This document shows positions 56,759 to 64,000 of a stretch of 64,000 nucleotides of DNA, in pieces (positions within the stretch are counted from its first letter, which is position 1; every line of letters starts with the position of its first letter). Location: assembly GCF_038502225.1 (NCBI RefSeq), contig NC_091355.1, forward strand, positions 10,748,448 through 10,812,447, given 5' to 3'. The notes beneath the pieces are model-generated. The model searched no databases and was not told the DNA's origin. It was given only the letters and a program-made list of their open reading frames with translations. Source of the DNA: Cherax quadricarinatus. Its lineage: Eukaryota; Arthropoda; Malacostraca; Decapoda; Parastacidae. The position numbers and the translations under genes are program-made.

Positions 56759-56810
56759 GTTTGTAACGGCTTGATAAAGCTCCTGGAGAGCGAAACGTTG
56801 CCACAATAAA
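56759..56810 (+). ncRNA. Hammerhead ribozyme, family A (intact)
   Basis: Core UUGAUAA, extra A, perfect GCUC/GAGC stem II, GAAA, ACGU, cleavage base U, inner stem I GGC/GCC. Confidence 0.85.
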
Positions 56811-56854
56811 ACGTGACATTAGTTGCACTTGTGTCCTTTTACTTTACAAGAATA

Positions 56855-57095
56855 TTTGGCTCTGTTCTGGTCTCCATACTACAGAATTTGATATAAACGT
56901 ACTGGAGAACAGAGAGGGAAGGGAAGGGTGACAAATATAATCTACTATACAAAGGAATGTTTCACACAAATATAAATTGAACTCCCTGAACCTACACTAT
57001 CTTGAAAGACTTAGACTAAGAGAGACTTTACTGAAGTGTACAAGTGGATAACAGGTTTTAATAAAGGAGATATAAGTAGGATGTTAAGAATATCC
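56855..57095 (+). pseudogene. LINE RT C-terminal fragment
   Basis: The frame EVYKWITGFNKGDISRMLRIS near the right end matches EVYKWKMGINKGDINKVLRI of the 59338-59625 fragment. Stops occur upstream. Confidence 0.7.
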
Positions 57096-57105
57096 AGCCA
57101 ACTGC

Positions 57106-57392
57106 TATAATAATAATAATAATAATAATAATAATCTTCATTTCTACAAGTACATGATACAATTTATGCAGACCTAATTGATATCAATGACATGCCATAT
57201 AGAAAGTCCCTGGTTATGCAGAGAATTTCGGGCAATTAGGTTAATTTTGTCCCCAGGATGGGACCCACACCCGTCGACTAACACCTAGGTACCCATTTAT
57301 TGATGGGTGAACACTGGACAGAAGATATCTTAAGGAAACAAGTGCTAATGTTTTAATCCGTACCGGGGATCGACCCCCAGACCACAGATTTA
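57106..57392 (-). mobile_element. tRNA-derived SINE with AAT tail, head truncated
   Basis: The AAT tail at 57106-57133 precedes, in reverse, ACTTGTAGAAATGAAG, a body with GGTACCTAGGTGTTAGTCGA and GGTCCCATCCTGGGG, and the B-box segment GGTCGATCCCCGGTA (around 57363-57378). Confidence 0.8.
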
Positions 57393-58345
57393 TATAAGAG
57401 TAAGAAAAGTTGTCTGTATCAAAGAACAGTAATAAAATGCCCAGAGTTATGTTTAAGGGGACTTATCTTATCTCTAACTTTCTTTCTATAAATCTGGAAA
57501 AAACCTTTTGGGTTAGTTTTCAAATCCCTAGCAACTTTAATTTCGTAGTCCCATTTAGTTTTTCTTATTCCTTTTTTAACGTCCCTCTTAATGTCAATAT
57601 ACTGATTCATAAGATAACCCTCACATCTTTTGATGCGCCTATAAATTCCTTTCTTCTGCCCTAAAAGATATTTGAGCCTATTATTCATCCATTTTGGGTC
57701 ATTTCTATTCGATCTAATTTCTTTATACGGGATAAACGTTCTTTGGGCAGCATGTATAGTGTTCAGAAAACTGTCATATTGATATCATCTGTGGACTGGG
57801 ATAACGAAGAGAGCTAAGTGTTCTCTAAGCCCATTGTAATCTAAGCGAAAATCTGGGACGGTTACTGAGTTGTTCCTACTATCATACCTCCATTCAATGC
57901 TAAAGGTTGTTGTCGCTTTTCTTAGTTCCTCTGTAATTTCTAAATTATTAACAAGGGTTTCCTTGTTTGCCAGAACCAAGTCAAGCAGGTTATTTCCCCT
58001 TGTAGGTTCTGTCACAAACTGTTTCAAAAAACAATCCTGAACTACTTCTAAAAAGTCGTTAGATTCTAAATTCCCAGTCAAAAAAATTCCAATCAATCTG
58101 ACTGAAGTTAAAGTTCCCTAGAATTATTACATTATCGTACCTTGTGGCCTTAACAGTTTCCTCCCTATCTAAGTTTGGGCACGGTATATCACGCCTAAAA
58201 TAAATTTTTCATACTCTGAAAATTCTATCCAGACAGACTCTGTATGTGTTATTTCAGACTTTATACCCGTTTTTATGCAACAATTTAAACGATCTCGGAC
58301 ATAGAGTGCCATCCTACCCCCTTTTCCGAAACTTCTGTCTACTTG

Positions 58346-58520
58346 GAACAATGGAAATATAAACACATATGCAGTATAATGTGATCCTTTATTGACTACG
58401 TTTCGCCCACACAGTGGGCTTTTTCAAGTCACAAACAGATCTACCTGGGGTGGAAGGGACGCGAGTATTTATAGTCAGGTTCAGAATGCTGAATGCTGAA
58501 TATGACATTCAGCAGGCATG
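58346..58520 (-). mobile_element. Penelope-like repeat, family E
   Basis: A minus-strand end piece from AATGGAAATATAAACACATA, with a hammerhead at 58388-58436 and TATTTATAGTCAGG further in. It lies inside the LINE endonuclease region. A decayed relative is at 63690-63785. Confidence 0.72.
58388..58436 (-). ncRNA. Hammerhead ribozyme, family E, GUA triplet
   Basis: Stem I UGAC/GUCA (4 bp). Core UUGAAAA has U3-A8, then the extra A. Stem II GCCCAC/GUGGGC (6 bp) has loop UGU. GAAA, ACGU and cleavage base A follow. Confidence 0.8.
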
Positions 58521-60447
58521 TCCCGATTTTTCATATTAAACCACGTCTCAGTTATGGCAAAAACATCAATTTTACCCTCACTTGCAACCGATCTCAATTC
58601 GTCCATCTTATTTCTCGCACTATGAGTATTAATTTAATATATGTTTAGAAAACCTCCTTTCTCTTTACTCTTCCTACTGATTTCTGTTCCTTCACTATAC
58701 CTGTTACTGTCCTTGTCAACTAGTGACACTGGTTTTCCAATATTCACCAATAACTCTACCTCATTCTGCCTATAACTGGTTTCCCTAAAACTCACACTAT
58801 CGCTACACTGAGAATTCATTGATTTTCCACAAAAACCCATACCACTATCTATTTCTAGTTTAAAGACCAAACAGCTCCCTCCACTACGTTGGCCAGTGCT
58901 CCCACCCTAAACCTAGACAAGTGAACCCCATCCCTAGCATACATGTCATTTCTGCCATAGAAGAGGCCCCAGTTGTCTATGAATGTTACTGAATTTTCCT
59001 TACAGTGTTTGTCCAGCCAGCAATTGACATCAATTGCCCTGGACAACCATTCATTTCCAACTCCTCTTCTGTGCAAAATGCCACATATCACAGGGTTCCC
59101 ACCTTTCTTCCTAATAATGTCTATTGCTGCCTTATACCTACTAAATCCTCACTTCTACGCTTGCCTACATCACTGCCTTCAGCACTGAGGCAGATAATAG
59201 GATTGGTCCCATTACTATGCATGATGTTGTCAAGCAGGCTAACAATGTCCTCCATCCCAGCCCCAAGAAAGCAAACCCTCTGTCTCATACTCCTATCCTT
59301 CAAGCAGAAGGCCTTAGCCATGTACCTAACCTTGTACCTAACCAAACCAGTACTTTCCTATATCCTTTCGAAATCTAAACTTATCTAATTTGAATCCATT
59401 ATTGCGGGTTCTCTCTTGGAGGGATATCCTCAAAACCTTATTTATATCCCCTTTGTTAATACCCATCTTCCACTTATACACTTCGATCATGTCTCCCCTC
59501 ATTCTTCGTCTTACAAGTGAATGTAGTTTAAGGGTCTTCAACCTTTCTTCATACGAAAGATTTCTAATGCTATGTATTAATTTAGTCCTTCTACGCTGAA
59601 TGTTTTCCAACGAACTTATATCCATTCTGTAATATGGAGACCAGAACTGAGCTGCATAATCTAGGTGAGGCCTTACTAATGATGTATAAAGCTGGCAATT
59701 TGATCGCTGGATTTCTGCTGTTTACACTACTGGATATAAATCCCAGTAATCTGTTTGCCTTATTACGTACGCTTAGGCACTGCTGTCTTGGTTTAAGGTT
59801 GCTGCTTACCATAACGCCCAAGTCCTTTTCGCCATCTGTATGGCTAAGTTCTACGTTATTTAACTTATAAGTGCTAGGGTTATGGACACTTCCGAGCTTC
59901 AGAACCTTGCATTTATCTACATTGAACTGCATATGCCACTTTTCTGACCAGGAACTGAGTTTGTCTAAATCCTCCTGAAGTTCCGTGACATCTACGTTTG
60001 AATCAATTATCCTACCTATCTTCGTGTCATCGGCGAATTTGCTCATATCACTAGGTCACTGATATATATTATAAACTACAACGGGCCTAAGATTGATCCC
60101 TGTGGAACACCACTTGTTACAGTTCCCCACTCGGATTTAACCCCATTTAAGCACACACTATAGCTCACTTAATATATGATAGGACTGGTCAGACATGTTT
60201 TATAGTGTCCTCACTGTTTCTCTACTTAAGATTCCTGATTGGCATTCTCATGTTTGATAACTCGAGGTACACCTCAGCTGATATACAGTTTCGCGTAATG
60301 TTTGGCTTAATATTTCTCGTCGTTTCCTCGTGTGAGTGGTTTAACTTGTACGTAGAGTTTACTTTCCGTATACACAGTTGTTCTTCTTATGCCCTAAATG
60401 AAGTTTATTGCTGTTCTTTTGTTGGGGTTGATGCTGTTTTTTATGTC

Positions 60448-60630
60448 AGTTAAAAGGACACAAGTGCAACTAATGCGACCTTTAATTGTGGCAACGTTTC
60501 ACTCTCCATGAGTTTTGTCAAGCGTTACCTTTGCAAAGTTCCTGGAGAACGAAACGTTGCCGCAATGAAACGTCGCATTAGTTGCACCTAACACATTGTC
60601 GGTAATTCTACCAACATTACTGCTATTTTT
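60448..60630. mobile_element. Penelope-like hairpin copy, family A
   Basis: The minus block (60484-60532) has core UUGACAA and stem II ACUC/GAGU, a compensated G-C to A-U change. The plus block (60528-60575) has stem II GUUC/GAAC but a damaged core (UUUGCAA). Termini AAAAGGACACAAGTGCAAC and CTAACACATTGTCGGTAATT. Confidence 0.72.
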
Positions 60631-61220
60631 GTTAGGTAAAAATAGCTTTACGCTGGTGGAGCGAAGGGATGATATAAGATGATGATCCATTCATTAGTGT
60701 CCTTGGCCCTCTATCGTGTGTACACTGCCGGACATGCTGGGCGGTGTTTGCTGACTACAGTGGTGTGGCTGTTGATTGCCGGGTGACTGGAACTCAAGTC
60801 GGGTAGGAGGTCAAGGTCGTCTTGTAGTCTTTGTGTGTTTCGAGTACTGTGTGCCTTCGGGAAGTAAGGCTCCAGCTGCTGACCCCCGCCTCTCAGCCTT
60901 AACTAGGAGGAGCCACTAGCTTCACAGCATCTCGAGGTTCATTACGTCAACTTTGGAAGACATAAACATAGTTTGTTGCCGTGTTCCTCTCCCCCCTCCC
61001 CTCACAAGCTTATTCCACTAACTCACAATCTTTACGCCGTATCTATGTGAACTATAACGATTAATTAAATACGGCTCTAAAGATAACTAAAAAGGAATTC
61101 GAAACAACATATTTGTTAGATAAATTTAGCTTGAAATAAGACAACGGAAAGTACTAGATTGATACTGGAGTTGCAGTTGATTCTAACTTCTTGACTAGTT
61201 TTCAAATAGGTTAGACAAAT
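60631..61220. other. Unassigned spacer
   Basis: No recognised gene. A short LINE-tail-like piece (AAATAGGTTAGACAAATATG) lies at about 61203-61222. Confidence 0.4.
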
Positions 61221-61227
61221 ATGAATG

Positions 61228-61238
61228 AGAAGGGCAGT

Positions 61239-61316
<78 letters not shown>

Positions 61317-61470
61317 CTTTATTTCTACAAATACATGATACAACTTATACAGACCATAACTGGCATCAATGACATACTATATTTCTATATTTCTTTGGTT
61401 ATGCAAAGCATTAGGTTAATTTTGTCTCCCAGAATGCGACCTACACCTTGGGTTAACACTTGGGTGTTAA
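61228..61470 (-). mobile_element. SINE, first part (split by Penelope-like insertion)
   Basis: An (AAT)n tail of about 90 bp (61228-61316), then in reverse the SINE body to ACTTGGGTGTTAA. It resumes at 62942-63003 and, after another Penelope-like piece, at about 63230-63315 with the B box GGTCGATCCCCGGTA. Confidence 0.8.
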
Positions 61471-61777
61471 AGGAGAATGAGGTAATCAGTCCCTCAACCT
61501 GGAGTCGATGTGTTCAGTCCATCAATCTTGTAGAATGTACAGCATAGGGCCGTAGACGTGGCTTATATACTGTAGTGAGGTGACGTGAAGCAGATGGAGG
61601 CGGGGTCATAGTGGTACCATCCACTAGTCGAAGTAGGTCTTCGTCCAAAGGTTGAACAAGTGTTGAAGAATTCTTTGTAACAAGACCCCATGATGCTGCC
61701 GTGTCTGACAGTTGTGATGAATGGTTTGAAAAACCGACAAGTTGAAGATTGAGACACTTATGCAGCATATGGGAATC

Positions 61778-61827
61778 TTTATTCAGGAAACGTTTCGCCA
61801 CACAGTGGCTTCATCAGTCCAATACAA
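61778..61827 (-). ncRNA. Hammerhead ribozyme, family C (intact)
   Basis: Core CUGAUGA, extra A, stem II GCCAC/GUGGC with loop UGU, GAAA, ACGU, cleavage base U, inner stem I GGA/UCC. Confidence 0.85.
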
Positions 61828-62110
61828 AGAGGAAGGCGTAAGGAGAGGAGGAGAATGAGGTAATCAGTCCCTCAACCTGGAGTCGATGTGTTCAGTCCAT
61901 CAATCTTGTAGAATGTACAGCATAGGGCCGTAGACGTGGCTTATACCACTATGACCCCGCCTCCATCTGCTTCACGTCACCTCACTACAGTATATAAGCC
62001 ACGTCTACGGCCCTATGCTGTACATTCTACAAGATTGATGGACTGAACACATCGACTCCAGGTTGAGGGACTGATTACCTCATTCTCCTCCTCTCCTTAC
62101 GCCTTCCTCT

Positions 62111-62161
62111 TTGTATTGGACTGATGAAGCCACTGTGTGGCGAAACGTTTCCTGAATAAAG
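62111..62161 (+). ncRNA. Hammerhead ribozyme, family C (intact)
   Basis: Same core and stems as the minus copy at 61778. Cleavage base U is at 62149. Confidence 0.85.
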
Positions 62162-62489
62162 ATTCCCATATGCTGCATAAGTGTCTCAATCTTCAACTTG
62201 TCGGTTTTTCAAACCATTCATCACAACTGTCAGACACGGCAGCATCATGGGGTCTTGTTACAAAGAATTCTTCAACACTTGTTCAACCTTTGGACGAAGA
62301 CCTACTTCGACTAGTGGATGGTACCACTATGACCCCGCCTCCATCTGCTTCACGTCACCTCACTACAGTATATAAGCCACGTCTACGGCCCTATGCTGTA
62401 CATTCTACAAGATTGATGGACTGAACACATCGACTCCAGGTTGAGGGACTGATTACCTCATTCTCCTCCTCTCCTTACGCCTTCCTCTT

Positions 62490-62539
62490 TGTATTGGACT
62501 GATGAAGCCACTGCGTGGCGAAACGTTTCCTGAATAAAG
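62490..62539 (+). ncRNA. Hammerhead ribozyme, family C (intact, loop variant)
   Basis: Core CUGAUGA and five-bp stem II with loop UGC instead of UGU. Cleavage base U at 62527, 378 nt after the previous site. Confidence 0.85.
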
Positions 62540-62693
62540 ATTCCCATATGCTGCATAAGTGTCTCAATCTTCAACATGTCGGTTTTTCAAACCATTCATC
62601 ACAACTTTCTACAAGATTGATGGACTGAACACATCGACTCCAGGTTGAGGGACTGATTACCTCATTCTCCTCCTCTCCTTACGCCTTCCTCTT

Positions 62694-62743
62694 TGTATTG
62701 GACTGATGAAGCCACTGTGTGGGGAAACGTTTCCTGAATAAAG
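62694..62743 (+). ncRNA. Hammerhead ribozyme, family C, stem II closing mismatch
   Basis: As its neighbours, but GUGGC has become GUGGG, so the pair next to GAAA is G-G. Cleavage base U at 62731. Activity is probably reduced. Confidence 0.65.
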
Positions 62744-62810
62744 ATTCCCATATGCTGCATAAGTGTCTCAATCTTCAACTTGTCGGTTTTTCAAACCATT
62801 CATCACATTT

Positions 62811-62859
62811 CTGTATTCGACTGAAGAAGCCTACTGTGTAGGCGAAACGTTTCGGAATA
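62811..62859 (+). ncRNA. Hammerhead ribozyme, family B (intact)
   Basis: CUGAAGA, extra A, GCCUA/UAGGC stem II, GAAA, ACGU, U, stem I UUCGA/UCGGA. It is identical to the copies at 24288 and 24737, although it sits within a family C insertion. Confidence 0.85.
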
Positions 62860-63002
62860 AAGTTGTCTAACTGTTGCATATGTGTCTTACCTAACAACCT
62901 GTCGGTATTGTATACCATTTTGATGTTCACTTGGGTGTTAACCCAAGTACCTATTTACTTCTAGGCGAACAGGGACAGCAGGTGTCTTAGGGAAACGCCT
63001 CC

Positions 63003-63212
63003 ATCATTCTTTTCAAGATTGATGGACTGACCACATCGACTCAAGGCTGAGGGACTGAGTATCTCAAACTCCTCCTGTTCCTCACCATTCTCCTTTGTAT
63101 GGACTGATGAAGCCACTGTGTGGCGAAACGTTTCCTCACTGAAGATACCCAAGTGTTGCACATGTGTCTAATTTATCAACTTGTCGGTTCTCTGAACCAT
63201 TCATCTACATAC
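63003..63212 (+). mobile_element. Penelope-like repeat, family C fragment
   Basis: From AAGATTGATGGACTGACCAC to the end CTTGTCGGTTCTCTGAACCA. The hammerhead at 63094-63142 is intact (CUGAUGA, GCCAC/GUGGC, GAAA, ACGU, U), though AATAAA has become CACTGA. It is a second insertion in the same SINE. Confidence 0.78.
63094..63142 (+). ncRNA. Hammerhead ribozyme, family C (intact core)
   Basis: Core, stem II, GAAA and ACGU as in family C. Inner stem I is GGA/UCC. The outer stem I is weakened by local changes. Confidence 0.8.
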
Positions 63213-63315
63213 CTTCTACTGTTTTCAGTCAGTTCTAATGTTTTCACTCGTACCGGGGATCGACCCACGGACCTCACTGTGTGAGCTGAGTCCTCTAGCA
63301 GTCGAGTTACGTGTC

Positions 63316-63690
63316 ACCGTTTGCGACAATAGGCCTACTACAGTATTCCTTTATTTTACTATTTAATAATGGTCTTATTATCAACAAATGTAAGGATCTA
63401 AACCTGGTAAAATAAAATAACTACGATATTATAAACTAAATAATATAAAAATACTAAAACCCAGTGTGAAAATAAATCTTAAGTGTCCTGATTATCAAAA
63501 CTGAAACAGAGACAATAGTGCCTGAATATCTGCGATAAAAGCTAATAAACCTCTTTGGTTTGTATCAAGAAGTATAAGCAGTGGAAACCCTAAGGTCTCG
63601 CTACAACTTTAGACGTCTTTGATAAGGTTTCGTTTAGATTTTGTAGCACACTTCTGGAAGGCATAATGCAGACTGACCATAGATGTAGAT
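63316..63690. other. AT-rich unassigned spacer
   Basis: No gene or repeat recognised. Confidence 0.4.
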
Positions 63691-63785
63691 AAATGGCATA
63701 AAATATCGACACGATGGAAAAACAGTCACAAATGCATTATAATGCGATCCTTTATTGACTACGTTCCTCCCACACAGTGAGCTTT
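63690..63785 (-). mobile_element. Penelope-like repeat, family E, decayed
   Basis: AAATATCGACACGATGG, then CACAAATGCATTATAATGCG, TTTATTGACTACG and a hammerhead in which GAAACG has lost bases (GGAACG). It is the same family as 58346-58520. Confidence 0.6.
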
Positions 63786-64000
63786 AGAACATAAGAACAT
63801 AAGAACGAAGGAACACTGCAGAAGGCCTACTGGCCCATGCGAGGCAGGTCCAAGTCCCCTACCGGCTTAAGCCAATGCACCCAACCTAGTCAGGTCAGGT
63901 CACATTGACTTAAGGGAGGAACACGGCAACCGACCTGATAGCACAAGCTATCAGGTCCAACTCACACCCACCCACATCCACTCATGTATTTATCCAACCT
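63786..64000 (-). pseudogene. CR1/L2-like LINE 3' fragment running off the window
   Basis: The AACATAAG repeat (63787-63806), CTACTGGCCCATGCGAGGCA and CATCCACTCATGTATTTATC match 34315-34410 on the same strand. Confidence 0.7.

Larger units (their letters stand above)
56290..56850. mobile_element. Penelope-like insertion, family A, inverted pair
   Basis: Arms of about 260 bp (about 56290-56555 minus, 56570-56848 plus) meet at an AT-rich centre. The plus arm has three ATTACTACTACTTAT units against two in the minus arm. Each arm has a TATATATACC box, an intact hammerhead, AATAAA and the end GTGTCCTTTTACTTTAC. Inserted in LINE sequence that continues to the right at 56860. Confidence 0.82.
57395..60160 (-). 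pseudogene. Composite CR1/L2-like LINE: one copy's RT joined to a second copy's ORF1-endonuclease
   Basis: Minus-strand order, right to left: RT with [26 protein letters not shown] and NVDKCKVLKLGSVHNPSTYK (60140-59780) and C-terminus NIQRRRTKLIHSIRNLSYEE to KDIGKYWFG (59625-59338). Then an SGNH-esterase-like ORF1 (59345-58855) with SAEGSDVGKR and FYGRNDMYARDGVHLSRF. Then endonuclease with AITETW near 58560, GKGGRMALYVRDRLNCC and FILGVIYR (58330-58170), and SNDFLEVVQDCFLKQFVTEP (58065). Then the pre-RT linker GYLMNQYIDIKRDVKKGIRK (57620). The esterase GDS block is not seen and SAGGND is altered to SAEGSD. A Penelope-like piece interrupts it at 58346-58520. It is inactive. Confidence 0.8.
61471..62927. 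mobile_element. Penelope-like composite insertion, family C with a family B end, 14-bp TSD
   Basis: Flanked by CACTTGGGTGTTAA (61457-61470 and 62928-62941). Layout: minus pLTR lacking its hammerhead end (61471 to about 61735), minus copy with hammerhead (about 61736-61947), inversion point, plus partial copy (61949-62215), full plus copy (62216-62590), plus partial (about 62605-62810), and finally a family B end (62811-62927). TATA boxes are at 61991-61998, 62369-62376 and, reversed, 61562-61569. Four plus-strand and one minus-strand hammerheads are present. Confidence 0.85.

Overview
This window is animal nuclear DNA, almost all of it repetitive. It holds one recognisable host coding exon, the first coding exon of a fatty acyl-CoA reductase on the minus strand at 8881-9081, with a plausible TATA-less Inr+DPE core promoter at 9238-9272. 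The rest is tandem arrays (roughly a third of the window), microsatellites, non-LTR retrotransposon (LINE) fragments, tRNA-derived SINEs, one hAT-type MITE and many Penelope-like element (PLE) terminal repeats. The arthropod-type Inr/DPE, intron structure, CR1/L2- and I-like LINEs, SINEs and repeat style suggest an arthropod, most likely a decapod crustacean such as a crayfish, lobster or shrimp. The organism assignment is inference from familiarity with such genomes, not a database result.

Layout. 1-6330: 28/29-bp satellite. 6330-10500: mostly single-copy-looking DNA with the reductase exon and promoter. 10525-11745: 23-bp minisatellite. 11745-14615: PLE repeats, a SINE and a LINE fragment. 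14985-21320: several minisatellites, mainly a 21-bp array split by a SINE. 22140-26365: a degenerate CR1-like LINE split by a PLE. 26590-31900: PLE repeats and LINE fragments. 32395-33505: GGT-rich array. 34100-37310: PLE and LINE fragments. 38868-41985: 30-bp minisatellite split by an I-like LINE. 42190-43720: LINE ORF1 and other pieces. 44250-50650: MITE, SINE, LINE pieces, short minisatellites and PLEs. 52735-54530: 30/34-bp minisatellite inside a LINE. 56290-64000: PLEs, SINEs and a composite LINE.

Main result of the hunt. The dispersed repeats that carry the 'GAAACGTTTC'-like motif are Penelope-like element terminal repeats (pLTRs), and the motif is the catalytic half of a hammerhead ribozyme. 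At least 20 copies fold into the type I hammerhead: CUGANGA core, stem II hairpin, GAAA, a minimal self-complementary ACGU stem III, a cleavage base, then the stem I 3' strand. Stem I, stem II and even the tertiary core pair 3-8 covary between families (C-G, U-A, U-G, G-C). All intact families share one extra A between A9 and stem II. Four insertions have perfect 13-14 bp target-site duplications and a fifth has a 12-bp one with one mismatch. Several insertions are head-to-head inverted, and some contain head-to-tail repeats in which two hammerheads bracket a 378-448 nt unit. One palindromic copy (28.0-28.7 kb) encodes the probable end of a GIY-YIG endonuclease. Hammerheads in Penelope-like elements are known in general; the families, core covariation and arrangements seen here are what deserve testing.

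How the parts relate: LINEs and SINEs are the targets and PLEs are inserted into them. LINE and SINE 3' tails have in turn seeded minisatellites (44.8-45.1 kb and 52.7-54.5 kb). The long open frames in the window are by-products of tandem repeats and are not annotated as genes.
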